In this document: positions 9,992 through 18,322 of the stretch, in pieces
How positions within the stretch are numbered: position 1 is the first letter of the stretch
Layout: each line of letters opens with the position of its first letter
Assembly: GCA_020723845.1 (NCBI GenBank)
Contig: DYIC01000004.1
Span: 19,247 to 69,761 of the forward strand
Length of the DNA stretch: 50,515 bases
Direction of reading: 5' to 3'
Source of the DNA: Hydrogenophaga sp.
GTDB taxonomy: Bacteria; Pseudomonadota; Gammaproteobacteria; Burkholderiales; Burkholderiaceae_C
Translations under genes and position numbers: made by a program
The notes under the pieces: model-generated
Told to the model about the DNA's origin: nothing
Database searches by the model: none
The model's input: the letters and a program-made list of their open reading frames with translations, nothing else

Positions 9992-10896
9992 CGGCGCTGC
10001 ACCGACCACTGGGGTGCGAAGTGCGCGGCCAGCCGCTCGACCAGATAGACCGAGCGGTGCTGCCCGCCGGTGCAGCCGATGGCCACCGTGACGTAGCTGC
10101 GGTGATCGCGCACCAGGCGCGGCAGCCAATGCTCCAGAAAGCGGGTGATGTGCGTCCGCATCTCGGCGACCTCGGGTTCGGCCTCCAGATAGGCGGCCAC
10201 CGCCGGGTCCAGCCCCGTCAGGGGCCGCAGTGCGGGATCGTAGTGGGGGTTGGGCAGCATGCGCACGTCGAACACGAAGTCGGCGTCCATCGGCACGCCA
10301 CGTTTGAAGGCGAACGATTCGAACACGAGCGCCAGCGGCGCGGGGGTGCGCACCAGCAGCGACTTGACTTCGGTGCGCAACTGGGCAGCCTTGAGCTGGC
10401 TGGTGTCGATGACCAGGGCCCCTTCGCGCAGCGGTGCCAGCAACTCGCGCTCCAGCGCCAGTGCATCGACCAGCGCGCGTCGCTGGTCGGCGCTGTGGCG
10501 CACCGACAGCGGGTGCATGCGCCGCGTCTCGGAGTAGCGGCGGATCAGCACGTCGTCGCTGGCATCCAGAAACAGGATGGTGAGCGCCATGTCGCGCTCG
10601 CGCAGCGCGGCCAGCCGCTGCGGCAAGCCCGGCAGCGACGCGGCGCTGCGCACGTCGATCGCCACGGCCACCCGCTCGGCGTGGTGGCTGCGCTCGACGT
10701 CGATGAACGCCTCCAGCAGCTCCGGCGGCAGGTTGTCCACGCAGTAAAAGCCCGAGTCCTCCAACGCATGCAGGGCCACGGATTTGCCCGACCCCGACAT
10801 GCCGGTGATGAGCACGAGCTGCAGCGGCCCACCCGCGGCAGGCGTCGTCTGCGGGGCGGCGTCGGCGTTGGGCGTGGGCTGGGTCGGTGGGTTCAT
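9949..10896 (-). CDS. rapZ: RNase adapter protein RapZ (nucleotide-binding YvcJ family)
   Basis: In enterobacteria RapZ binds GlmZ small RNA and glucosamine-6-phosphate and guides RNase E. In other phyla the family is known as a P-loop nucleotide-binding protein. The 315-residue product has a Walker A GMSGSGKS at 32-39, the DNLPPELL segment, a central ALVIDTSQL region and the C-terminal [11 protein letters not shown] motif that holds the amino-sugar and RNA site. The first 25 residues are a low-complexity Pro/Ala extension, so a later start is conceivable, but no better ribosome binding site is evident. Its ATG overlaps the recN stop (ATGA). In many Burkholderiales rapZ lies near hprK/ptsN; here it lies with repair genes. 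Confidence 0.92.
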   Translation of the reverse strand: MNPPTQPTPNADAAPQTTPAAGGPLQLVLITGMSGSGKSVALHALEDSGFYCVDNLPPELLEAFIDVERSHHAERVAVAIDVRSAASLPGLPQRLAALRERDMALTILFLDASDDVLIRRYSETRRMHPLSVRHSADQRRALVDALALERELLAPLREGALVIDTSQLKAAQLRTEVKSLLVRTPAPLALVFESFAFKRGVPMDADFVFDVRMLPNPHYDPALRPLTGLDPAVAAYLEAEPEVAEMRTHITRFLEHWLPRLVRDHRSYVTVAIGCTGGQHRSVYLVERLAAHFAPQWSVQRRHRELDVRSPAPSA

Positions 10897-12539
10897 GGCT
10901 GCAGCAGCTCCCGTGCGTGGGCCAGTGAGGTCTCCGAGCCGCTGCCGCCCAACATGCGCGCCAGCTCCTGGACGCGCGCGTCACCCTCCAGCGGCGTGAC
11001 CAGGCTGACCGTGGCGCCGCCCTCGCGTGTCTTGCTCACGTGCAGGTGGTGATGGGCGCACGCGGCCACCTGGGGGAGGTGGGTGACAGCCAATACCTGG
11101 CGGTCGCCGCCTAACCGCGCCATCAACTGGCCCACCGTGTGCGCCACGGCACCGCCAATACCGCTGTCGATCTCGTCGAAGATCAGTGTGGGAGCCTCAC
11201 CCAACTGGCTGGTGACGACCGCGATCGCGAGTGCGATGCGCGACAACTCACCGCCCGAGGCCACTTTGCCCACCGGGCGCGGCGTGGTGCCCGCGTGCCC
11301 TGCGACCAAAAACTCCACGCGCTCCAGCCCGCTGGCCTGCGGCTCGGGCAGCGGCTCCAGCCGCACCTCGAAGCGGCCACCGGCCATGCCCAAGCCTTGC
11401 ATCGCCTCGGTGATGGCTGCGCCTAGCCTCGCGGCAGCGGGCTGCCGCGCTTGGGAGACGGCCTGCGCCTGCGCCAGGAAAGCGGCACGCGCCCGCTCAG
11501 CGCTGGCGCGCAGCGCATCCAGATCGGCTGCGCGTTGCAGCTCGCGCAGGCGGGCCTGCCAGTCCTGCCAGCGCTGGTGCAGCTCTTGCGGTGGGCAGCG
11601 GTAGCGGCGTGCCAGCGCCAGCCAGCGCGACAGGCGCTCGTCCAGGGCCGCCAGCGCGGCCGGGTCCAGTTCGGTGTGCGCGGCGTGGTGCTGCAAGTCG
11701 CGGCAGGCGTCGCTCACCTGGTCGAGTGCTTGCTGCAGCACGTCGGCCAGCTCGGCATAGCGGGGTTCGATGTGCGCCTGCTCGCGCAGCGCGTGGATGG
11801 CGCGACCCATCAGCCCGCTGGCGTTGATCTCGTCGCCGTCCAGCGCGGCCAGCGCGCTCTGCGCGGCGTCGATCAGCGTTTGCGCGTGCGCCAGCCGGGC
11901 GTGCTGGCGGTTGAGTTCGTCCCACTCGTCCGCCCCGGGCGCGAGCCGCGCCACCTCGTCGATTTGCCACTGCAGCCGCTCGCGTTCGGCGTCGCGCGTG
12001 GCTTGGCCCGCGATGGCGGCCTCCAGCGCCGCCTCGGCGCTGCGCCAGTCCAACCACGCCGCTTGCAGGGCCGAGGTGTCCAGCCGGGCGTAGCGGTCTA
12101 GCAAGTCGCGCACGCGGTCCGCCCGCGTCAGGCTCTGCCACGCGTGCTGGCCGTGGATGTCCACCAGGTATTCCCCCAGCGCCCGCAGCTGGGCGGCGGT
12201 GGCCGGGCTGCCGTGGATCCAGGCGCGGCTGCGGCCTTGCGCATCGACGGTGCGGCGCAGCAACACGGGTTCGCCCGCGGCCACCTCGAACCCCTGTTCG
12301 CGCAGCCAATCGAGGGCAGCGCGCGGCACGTCGAACTCACCTGCCACCTCGGCGCGCGCCGCGCCCTCACGCACCACGTGCGCTTCCGCGCGTCCGCCCA
12401 ACAGCAGTTGGAGCGCATCGATCAGGATCGACTTGCCCGCTCCGGTTTCCCCGGTCAGGGCCGTGAATCCGGGGCCCAATTCCAGATCCAACGAGCGCAC
12501 GATGACGAAGTCGCGTACCGCCAGCCGCAGCCAGCTCAT
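10893..12539 (-). CDS. recN: DNA repair protein RecN
   Basis: RecN is an SMC-like ATPase that acts early in double-strand-break repair. The 548-residue product has a Walker A GETGAGKS at 30-37, a long coiled-coil middle region rich in Ala, Arg, Glu and Leu, the ABC signature [16 protein letters not shown] and Walker [10 protein letters not shown] near residue 455. AAGGAG lies 8-13 bases before the ATG at 12539, which fixes this start over a longer frame. It is 22 bases downstream of nadK and overlaps rapZ by four bases, so nadK-recN-rapZ form an operon. No LexA box is apparent immediately upstream. Confidence 0.96.
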   Translation of the reverse strand: MSWLRLAVRDFVIVRSLDLELGPGFTALTGETGAGKSILIDALQLLLGGRAEAHVVREGAARAEVAGEFDVPRAALDWLREQGFEVAAGEPVLLRRTVDAQGRSRAWIHGSPATAAQLRALGEYLVDIHGQHAWQSLTRADRVRDLLDRYARLDTSALQAAWLDWRSAEAALEAAIAGQATRDAERERLQWQIDEVARLAPGADEWDELNRQHARLAHAQTLIDAAQSALAALDGDEINASGLMGRAIHALREQAHIEPRYAELADVLQQALDQVSDACRDLQHHAAHTELDPAALAALDERLSRWLALARRYRCPPQELHQRWQDWQARLRELQRAADLDALRASAERARAAFLAQAQAVSQARQPAAARLGAAITEAMQGLGMAGGRFEVRLEPLPEPQASGLERVEFLVAGHAGTTPRPVGKVASGGELSRIALAIAVVTSQLGEAPTLIFDEIDSGIGGAVAHTVGQLMARLGGDRQVLAVTHLPQVAACAHHHLHVSKTREGGATVSLVTPLEGDARVQELARMLGGSGSETSLAHARELLQP

Positions 12540-12561
12540 GCCTCGGTCTCCTTGACGGGGG

Positions 12562-13494
12562 TCATGTGGCAACCCCTTCGTTCCAGTGCAGCTTGCGCCG
12601 CAGGGTATCGAAGTAGCTCCAGCCCACCGGGTGCAGCAGCCGCAGCGTGTGCACCGAGCGCCGTACCACAATGCGGTCGCCCGGCAGCAGGCTGGTAAAC
12701 GTTTGCATGTCGAAGTGCGCGCTGGGTTCGCGTCCGGCGACCACTTCGATCACGATCTCGCCGTCGCTGGGCAGCACGATGGGGCGGTTGGACAGCGTGT
12801 GCGGCGCGATCGGCACCATCACCCAGCCGGCGATCGCGGGGTGCAACAGGGGGCCACCGGCCGACAGGGCGTAGGCGGTGGAACCCGTGGGCGAGGCGAT
12901 GATGAGCCCATCGGCGCGCTGGTTGGCCACAAAGTGGCCATCGACCTCGACGCGCAGCTCGACCATGCTGGGGGCACCCCCGCGGTTGACCACCACGTCG
13001 TTCATGGCGATGGTCTCGAACACGCCATGCCCATCGCGCCAGACGCCGGCGTGCATGAGGGTGCGGCGCTCTTCCTCGTAAGCCCCGCGCAGCATGGGAT
13101 GCAGGATGTCGGCGAACCGATCGAACGGAATGTCGGTGATGAAGCCAAGCCGCCCCTGGTTGATTCCGATGAGGGGTACACCATAAGGCCCCAACTGGCG
13201 GCCGATGCCCAGCATGGTGCCATCACCCCCGACGACCAGTGCCAGGTCACAATGCGCGCCGATGCCCGCAACGTCGCGCGTGCCATCCCCCAGCGGGCCG
13301 ATGTGGTGCGCCGTCTCTCGCTCCAGCGTCACCTCGCACCCTTGGTCGTGCAAAAAGTGCACGACCTGCTCCAGGGCCTCGCGGCTGCCACTGGCGTGGT
13401 ATTTGCCCACCAGGGCCACGCGCTCAAAGCGCAACGCAGCACTGCCGTCCACGGACGCGACGGGCGATGCGGGCTGCACGGTGGGCGGTTTCAT
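12562..13494 (-). CDS. nadK: NAD kinase
   Basis: NadK phosphorylates NAD to NADP. The 310-residue enzyme carries the GGDGTML motif at 89-95, preceded by LALVV, followed by GRLGFITDI, the [10 protein letters not shown] substrate loop and the [16 protein letters not shown] motif typical of the family. The ATG at 13494 was chosen; a TTG two codons upstream is in frame but less likely. The first 20 residues are a variable extension. The gene heads nadK-recN-rapZ and is divergent from hrcA across only 33 bases, so the two promoters must overlap there. The nadK/hrcA head-to-head arrangement is common in betaproteobacteria. Confidence 0.96.
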   Translation of the reverse strand: MKPPTVQPASPVASVDGSAALRFERVALVGKYHASGSREALEQVVHFLHDQGCEVTLERETAHHIGPLGDGTRDVAGIGAHCDLALVVGGDGTMLGIGRQLGPYGVPLIGINQGRLGFITDIPFDRFADILHPMLRGAYEEERRTLMHAGVWRDGHGVFETIAMNDVVVNRGGAPSMVELRVEVDGHFVANQRADGLIIASPTGSTAYALSAGGPLLHPAIAGWVMVPIAPHTLSNRPIVLPSDGEIVIEVVAGREPSAHFDMQTFTSLLPGDRIVVRRSVHTLRLLHPVGWSYFDTLRRKLHWNEGVAT

Positions 13495-13527
13495 GCTCAA
13501 ATTACAACACGAGAAAGCGACGGTGCC

Positions 13528-14553
13528 ATGATGTTAGACGAGCGTTCCAAATTGCTGCTCAAGGCGTTGGTCGAGCGCTACATAGCGGACGGCCAGCCGG
13601 TGGGCTCGCGCACGCTGTCCAAGGCGGCCGGGCTCGATCTGTCGCCCGCAACGATCCGCAACGTGATGAGCGACCTGGAGGACTTGGGGCTGGTGGCCAG
13701 TCCCCACACCTCGGCCGGGCGCGTGCCGACACCGCGCGGCTACCGCTATTTCGTGGACACGATGCTGACCGTGCGGCGCGCCGAGCTGCCCACCATCGAC
13801 GCCCTGCCCGCGCCGGCGTTGGCGGCCGACCAGCCGCGCCAAGTGCTCAGCCAGGCGGCGCAGCTACTGTCGCAGCTGTCGCACTTCGTGGGCGTGGTGC
13901 GGGTGCCGCGGCGGTCGGCCGTGTTTCGGCACATCGAATTTCTGCGTCTGTCGGAGCGCCGCGTGCTCGTTATTCTGGTCTCGCCCGACGGGGAGGTGCA
14001 AAACCGCATCCTGCACCCCCAGACGGAATTTACCCAAGATCAGCTGCAGTCGGCGGCCAACTACCTGAATGCGCACTACGCCGGGCTGGCGCTCGACGAG
14101 GTGCGTGCGCGCCTGCGCGACGAGGTGGATACCCTGCGCGGCGAGATTGCGGGGCTGATGGTCAAGGCGGTGGAGGCCGGCAGCGAGGCGGCCCAGACGG
14201 ACGAGGTGGTGATCGCGGGCGAGCGCAACCTGCTGGAGGTCGACGACTTTGCGCGCGACATGAGCAATCTGCGTAAGCTGTTCGATTTGTTCGAGCAAAA
14301 AACCCAGGTCATGCGGCTGCTGGACATCTCGGCCCAGGCCGACGGGGTGAGCATTTTCATCGGTGGCGACAGCCAGGTGGTGCCATACGAAGAGCTCTCG
14401 GTGGTCAGCGCGCCGTATGAAGTCGACGGCCAAGTCGTGGGTACCTTGGGCGTCATCGGCCCGCAGCGCATGCCCTACGACCGCATGATCCAAATCGTCG
14501 ACATTACCGCCAAGCTGGTCGGGCAAGCGCTCAGTCAGGGTCGGGGGGAGTGA
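13528..14553 (+). CDS. hrcA: Heat-inducible transcription repressor HrcA
   Basis: HrcA represses groE and dnaK class heat-shock operons by binding CIRCE elements. The 341-residue protein begins with the winged-helix domain ([20 protein letters not shown], then [17 protein letters not shown] and HTSAGRVPT), followed by the GAF-like dimerisation region and C-terminal IGVIGP-like strand ([15 protein letters not shown]). Two ATG codons in tandem start the gene; the first is given. No CIRCE inverted repeat (TTAGCACTC-N9-GAGTGCTAA) is present in the 33-base gap to nadK, so autoregulation through CIRCE is not supported here. It is convergent with rmuC after 25 bases. Confidence 0.96.
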   Translation: MMLDERSKLLLKALVERYIADGQPVGSRTLSKAAGLDLSPATIRNVMSDLEDLGLVASPHTSAGRVPTPRGYRYFVDTMLTVRRAELPTIDALPAPALAADQPRQVLSQAAQLLSQLSHFVGVVRVPRRSAVFRHIEFLRLSERRVLVILVSPDGEVQNRILHPQTEFTQDQLQSAANYLNAHYAGLALDEVRARLRDEVDTLRGEIAGLMVKAVEAGSEAAQTDEVVIAGERNLLEVDDFARDMSNLRKLFDLFEQKTQVMRLLDISAQADGVSIFIGGDSQVVPYEELSVVSAPYEVDGQVVGTLGVIGPQRMPYDRMIQIVDITAKLVGQALSQGRGE

Positions 14554-14578
14554 TCGCGCGAAGCCATTAGCAGTCTGC

Positions 14579-16060
14579 TCAGGCGGTATCGTCGTCCACT
14601 GCCAGCCAGTCGGTCGCGTCCAGTCCGGAGGGTGCGTCGGCTGGCAGCGCCTCCACGCCCCGCAGGCGGCGCTCGATGGCGCGTGTGCGCACGCCGATGT
14701 CGTCGAACTTGCGCGCCGCCTGGTCGATCGATTTGCGCGTGGCGTCGATGATCTGGCCGAATTTGCCAAACTCGGTCTTGACGCTGGCCAGGATGGCCCA
14801 CACCTCGGACGAGCGCTTCTCGATCGCCAGCGTGCGAAAGCCCAGCCGCAGGCTGTTGAGCATGGCGGCCAACGTCGTGGGCCCTGCCAGCACGACGCGG
14901 CATTCGTTTTGTAGCGTCTCGACCATGCCGGGGATGCGGCAAGCCTCGGCGAACAGCCCCTCGGTGGGCAGGAACAGGATCGCGAAGTCAGTGGTCTTGG
15001 GGGGGTTGAGGTATTTTTCGCGGATTTTGCGCGCCTCGGCCTTGAGCGCACTGGCAAACGCCTGCGTCGCCCGGGCGATCGTGTCTTTGTCACCGCTGTC
15101 GTGCGCGTCCAGCAGCCGCTGATAGTCCTCCACCGGGTACTTGGAGTCGATCGGCAGCCACACCGTCTCCTGGTCGTGGCGCCCCGGCATCTTGATTGCG
15201 AACTCGACCAGCTCGTTGCTGCCCTCGACGGTGCGCACGTTGCGCTCGTATTGTTCGACGGTCAAGAGGCTGTCGATGAGCGCGCCCAGTTGCACCTCGC
15301 CCCACGTGCCGCGTGCGCGTACGTTGGTCATGACGCGCTTGAGGTCGCCCACGCTACCGGCCAGTTGCTTCATCTCGCCCAGGCCGGCGTGCACCTGCTC
15401 CAGCCGTTCGCTCACCAAGCGGAAGGAATCGCCCAGGCGCTGCTCCAGCGTGGCGTGTAGTTTTTCGTCGACGGTGCGGCGCATCTCCTCCAGCTTGGTG
15501 GTGTTGTCGGCTTGGATGGCCGCCAGCCGCTCGTTGAGCGCGGCACGCAGCTGCTCCGAGTTGTGCTGTGCCCCCTGCACCATCGCCTGCAACTGCTGTG
15601 CCACCGAATCCTGCAGCGCGGCAAACTGTCGGTGCATCAGGCCGCCCGTTGCTTCGAGCTGGTCCTTCAGGGCCTGCGACATCGCGCCCAACTGGGCGGA
15701 GACGTCGCGCTTGAGCGCTTCCAGCGTGGTCTGTGTGGCCTGCCCCAGTTCCTGTCGACCTTGGCGCGCTTCTTCCACGGTGCGGTCGAGTTTGGCGTCG
15801 AGCGTCTGGCGCGATGCCTCCAGCCGCTCGGCCGTGGCCGCCGTGAACTCATCGAGCCGGGTGTGCAGCCGCTCCACCCCGGCGTCGAGCCGGGCGCCCG
15901 TCTGCAGCAGCGCCTGCATTTGCTGCTCCAGCAGCCCCAGGCGGGCCGCCAAGTCGGCCGGTGTCTCGAAGCGCGGCCGACGCAGCAGCAGCACGAGCAG
16001 CAAAGCCACACCCAGCAGGCCCAGCCCGACGGCGGCCAGCAGCAAGGATTCGTTGGTCAT
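14579..16060 (-). CDS. rmuC: DNA recombination protein RmuC
   Basis: RmuC family proteins limit inversions at short repeats; the C-terminal domain is distantly nuclease-like. The 493-residue product has an N-terminal membrane segment (LLLAAVGLGLLGVALLLVLLL), a long coiled coil from about residue 40 to 220 rich in Gln/Glu/Ala (QLQAMVQGAQHNSEQLR), and the RmuC domain. That domain includes RGTWGEVQLGALIDSLL, WLPIDSKYPVEDYQRLL and FLPTEGLFAEA. Its length and domain order are normal. It is transcribed away from the tRNA pair at 16.15 kb and converges with hrcA. It has no evident operon partner. Confidence 0.95.
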   Translation of the reverse strand: MTNESLLLAAVGLGLLGVALLLVLLLRRPRFETPADLAARLGLLEQQMQALLQTGARLDAGVERLHTRLDEFTAATAERLEASRQTLDAKLDRTVEEARQGRQELGQATQTTLEALKRDVSAQLGAMSQALKDQLEATGGLMHRQFAALQDSVAQQLQAMVQGAQHNSEQLRAALNERLAAIQADNTTKLEEMRRTVDEKLHATLEQRLGDSFRLVSERLEQVHAGLGEMKQLAGSVGDLKRVMTNVRARGTWGEVQLGALIDSLLTVEQYERNVRTVEGSNELVEFAIKMPGRHDQETVWLPIDSKYPVEDYQRLLDAHDSGDKDTIARATQAFASALKAEARKIREKYLNPPKTTDFAILFLPTEGLFAEACRIPGMVETLQNECRVVLAGPTTLAAMLNSLRLGFRTLAIEKRSSEVWAILASVKTEFGKFGQIIDATRKSIDQAARKFDDIGVRTRAIERRLRGVEALPADAPSGLDATDWLAVDDDTA

Positions 16061-16109
16061 GTCGGCATCCTCCCCAAGGGTCGATCCGCAAGCATAGCGC
16101 GTAAAGCGT

Positions 16110-16138
16110 GCCCACTGGCCGTCGCCGCCCCGTACAAT
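16110..16138 (+). promoter_or_regulatory. Probable promoter of the CAT-anticodon tRNA
   Basis: TACAAT at 16133-16138 is a good -10 hexamer ending 14 bases before the tRNA 5' end. Only a poor -35 is found at the expected spacing. Assignment rests on the -10 and on its position. Confidence 0.4.
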
Positions 16139-16152
16139 GCAGGCCTCCGCTG

Positions 16153-16229
16153 GGGCCGTTAGCTCAGTTGGTCAGAGCAGGGGACTCATAATCCCTTGGT
16201 CGCAGGTTCGAGCCCTGCACGGCCTACCA
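16153..16229 (+). tRNA. tRNA with CAT anticodon, probably tRNA-Ile2 (lysidine type); tRNA-Met alternative
   Basis: A 77-base cloverleaf: acceptor GGGCCGT/ACGGCCT with a G1-T72 wobble, A73, encoded CCA, and anticodon stem GGGGA/TCCCT with loop CTCATAA. C4-G69 and C5-G68 are the acceptor pairs that E. coli TilS uses to select tRNA-Ile2 for lysidine at C34. The CTCATAA loop and TTGGTCGC stretch closely match E. coli ileX. It lacks the 1-72 mismatch of initiator tRNA. Software may label it tRNA-Met. Confidence 0.92.
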
Positions 16230-16435
16230 GGAAAATCAATGGGTGACGCGGCTTTCCCCAAAGTTGTACCCGCGGCGCACGTGGGTTGCTTTGGGATGTG
16301 TAGACACGGTGTAGGAAGCACTTTCAGTGTCCGCACCGGACCGGTTGTCGGCTCAGAGTGTCATTCAGCCAGACACCGCATGGCCAGTCGGTCAGTAGCG
16401 GCGTCGAGAATGTCAGGAACGTCCCAAAACTGGTG

Positions 16436-16441
16436 TATACT
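16436..16441 (+). promoter_or_regulatory. -10 hexamer of tRNA-Arg
   Basis: TATACT stands 14 bases before the first base of tRNA-Arg. No convincing -35 is seen. The remainder of the 226-base space between the two tRNAs (16230-16455) shows no open frame, hairpin with T-run or other recognisable feature. Confidence 0.45.
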
Positions 16442-16455
16442 GCGGGCTTCAGCAA

Positions 16456-16532
16456 GCGGCTGTAGCTCAGTTGGATAGAGTACTTGGCTACGAACCAAGG
16501 GGTCGTGGGTTCGAATCCTGCCAGCCGCGCCA
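16456..16532 (+). tRNA. tRNA-Arg (ACG anticodon)
   Basis: A 77-base cloverleaf: acceptor GCGGCTG pairs with CAGCCGC, G73 and encoded CCA. The anticodon stem CTTGG/CCAAG encloses CTACGAA with anticodon ACG (A34 read as inosine after TadA editing). T loop TTCGAAT. A strong terminator follows at 16542. Confidence 0.97.
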
Positions 16533-16541
16533 AACATGCAA

Positions 16542-16568
16542 GGCCAGTCCAACGGACTGGCCTTTTTT
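16542..16568 (+). terminator. Intrinsic terminator after tRNA-Arg
   Basis: A perfect 9-bp stem GGCCAGTCC / GGACTGGCC with a 3-base loop is followed by TTTTTT, starting 10 bases after the tRNA CCA. It separates the tRNA from the ABC transporter genes. Confidence 0.9.
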
Positions 16569-16618
16569 CCGTGGTGCGCCCCGGTTGGGGCGTCCCACTG
16601 CGGGTGCCCAGGACGTCC

Positions 16619-17398
16619 ATGCCCGATCCGGCCGACATCGAACTGCGTGACCTGACCGCCGGGTATGAGCGTCACCCGGCGGTGCACCACGTCAGCCTGC
16701 GCTGGCGACGCGGCGACTTGGCCGCCGTGGTGGGTCCGAACGGTGCGGGCAAGTCCACCTTGCTCAAATGCGTGGCGGGGCGGCTGCGCCCGATGCGCGG
16801 GCGTTTGACCGGGGTTTCGCCCAATCAGGTCGCCTATTTGCCGCAGATCAGTGAGGTGGACCGGTCGTTCCCTGTGACCGTTGCCGAGCTGGTATCGATG
16901 GGCTTGTGGCACGAGCTGGGCGTCTGGCGGCGCCCCACGCTGGTGCAGCGCCAGCGGGTGCAGCAGGCGATCGAGGCCGTGGGTCTGCAAGGCTTCGAGC
17001 GGCGCACGCTCGACACGCTGTCTGGGGGGCAGTTTCAGCGCACGCTGTTTGCGCGCCTGATGTTGCAAGATGCGCCCGTGGTATTGCTCGACGAGCCCTT
17101 TACGGGGGTGGACGCGCGCACGCTGGAAGATTTGGTGTGTGTGCTGCAGCGCTGGCACGAGGCCGGGCGTACCGTGATCGCGGTGCTGCACGATGTGGCG
17201 CTGGTGCGTGCGGTTTTTCCGACCACGACGCTGCTGGCGCGCGAGCTGGTGGCGCACGGGCCCACCCAGGCCGTGCTGACCGAAGCCAACCTGCTGCGCG
17301 CGCGCCGCTTGCAGGAGGCGTTCGACGAGCAGGCGGAGCTGTGCGACGTGTCCGAGCCCAACGCTGCCGAGGAGTCCTCGCATGCTCACCGGCATTGA
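16619..17398 (+). CDS. Metal (zinc/manganese-type) ABC transporter ATP-binding protein
   Basis: The ATPase subunit of an ABC importer whose partner permease (next gene) belongs to the ABC-3 family of Zn/Mn/Fe transporters. The 259-residue protein has Walker A GPNGAGKS (39-46), signature LSGGQFQR (134-141), Walker B VVLLDEPF (154-161) and the switch His191 in LHDVALV. AGGA stands at 16610-16613 before the ATG. A longer frame upstream runs through tRNA-Arg and is not credible. It overlaps the permease start by 17 bases. The usual third component, a periplasmic metal-binding protein with a His-rich loop, is absent from both sides. No Zur-type palindrome was recognised upstream. Confidence 0.9.
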   Translation: MPDPADIELRDLTAGYERHPAVHHVSLRWRRGDLAAVVGPNGAGKSTLLKCVAGRLRPMRGRLTGVSPNQVAYLPQISEVDRSFPVTVAELVSMGLWHELGVWRRPTLVQRQRVQQAIEAVGLQGFERRTLDTLSGGQFQRTLFARLMLQDAPVVLLDEPFTGVDARTLEDLVCVLQRWHEAGRTVIAVLHDVALVRAVFPTTTLLARELVAHGPTQAVLTEANLLRARRLQEAFDEQAELCDVSEPNAAEESSHAHRH

Positions 17399-18272
17399 GG
17401 GGCTGATGGGTTGGCTGGGCGCGGCCACGGGGTTGGAGTTCGGCTTCATGCAGCGCGCCGCGCTGGGGTGCGTGCTGCTGGCGCTGGGCGCGGCGCCCGT
17501 GGGGGTTTTTTTGATGCTGCGCCGCATGAGCCTGATGGGCGATGCGATGTCGCACGCCATCTTGCCCGGTGCGGCCATCGGTTATTGGTTGGCCGGGCTG
17601 TCGCTGCCCGCGATGACCGCTGGCGGCATCGTGGGCGGGCTGGTGGTCGCGGCTGCCGCCGGCGTGGTGGCGCGCCACACGGTGATACGCGAAGACGCTG
17701 CGCTGGCCACGTTTTATCTCACCTCGCTGGCGCTGGGGGTGTTGATCCTGTCGGTACGCGGCACGCAAATCGACCTGCTGCACGTGTTGTTCGGTTCGGT
17801 GCTGGCGCTGGAGGCGTCGGTGCTGGGGCTGCTGGCGGCAGTGGCGGCGTTGACGCTGGTGGGGTTGGCCGTGCTGTGGCGGCCGCTGGTCATGGAGTGT
17901 GTCGATCCGGCGTTTTTGCGCGGCGTCAGCCGTTGGGGGGCGGCGGCGCACCACGGGTTTCTGGCGCTGGTGGTGATCAATCTGGTCGCGGCCTTCCATG
18001 CCTTGGGCACGTTGATGGCGGTGGCCATGATGGTGTTGCCTGCCGCGGCGGCGCGGTTTTGGTTTCGGCGCTTGCAGCCGCTACTGGTGGCAGCGGTGCT
18101 GATGGCGGCCGTCTTGTCGCTGCTGGGGCTGTGGCTGTCGTACCGCACCGACTGGCCCACCAGTCCCACCATCGTGCTGTTGCTGGGGGCATGGTACGGC
18201 GTGTCGATGCTGGTGGGGCCATACGGCTGGTGGCGCCAGCAGCATGTGCCGCAGCGCCACCTCAAGGGGTGA
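17382..18272 (+). CDS. Metal ABC transporter permease (ABC-3 family, ZnuB/MntB-like)
   Basis: An integral inner-membrane channel subunit. The 296-residue protein has eight or nine hydrophobic helices and the ABC-3 family marks: RRMSLMGDAMSHAILPGAA near residues 47-65 (the cytoplasmic loop that contacts the ATPase), EDAALATFYLTSLALGVLIL, and the closing TDWPTSPTIVLLLG. Homology of this type covers zinc, manganese and ferrous iron importers, so the ion cannot be assigned. The start lies 17 bases inside the ATPase gene. Guanine deaminase follows after 50 bases and appears functionally unrelated. Confidence 0.9.
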   Translation: MLTGIEGLMGWLGAATGLEFGFMQRAALGCVLLALGAAPVGVFLMLRRMSLMGDAMSHAILPGAAIGYWLAGLSLPAMTAGGIVGGLVVAAAAGVVARHTVIREDAALATFYLTSLALGVLILSVRGTQIDLLHVLFGSVLALEASVLGLLAAVAALTLVGLAVLWRPLVMECVDPAFLRGVSRWGAAAHHGFLALVVINLVAAFHALGTLMAVAMMVLPAAAARFWFRRLQPLLVAAVLMAAVLSLLGLWLSYRTDWPTSPTIVLLLGAWYGVSMLVGPYGWWRQQHVPQRHLKG

Positions 18273-18322
18273 ATCGATGCGATGTCACGCCCATGCCGCG
18301 CGAAGCGGCTAAGCTAGGCGCC

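Noticed and set aside
13495-13527. Possible CIRCE element for HrcA autoregulation
   Set aside because: The 33-base spacer has no 9-9-9 inverted repeat of the CIRCE type.
16230-16455. Possible small RNA or attachment sequence between the two tRNAs
   Set aside because: Apart from a -10 for tRNA-Arg no stable hairpin with T-run, repeat or open frame supports a separate feature.
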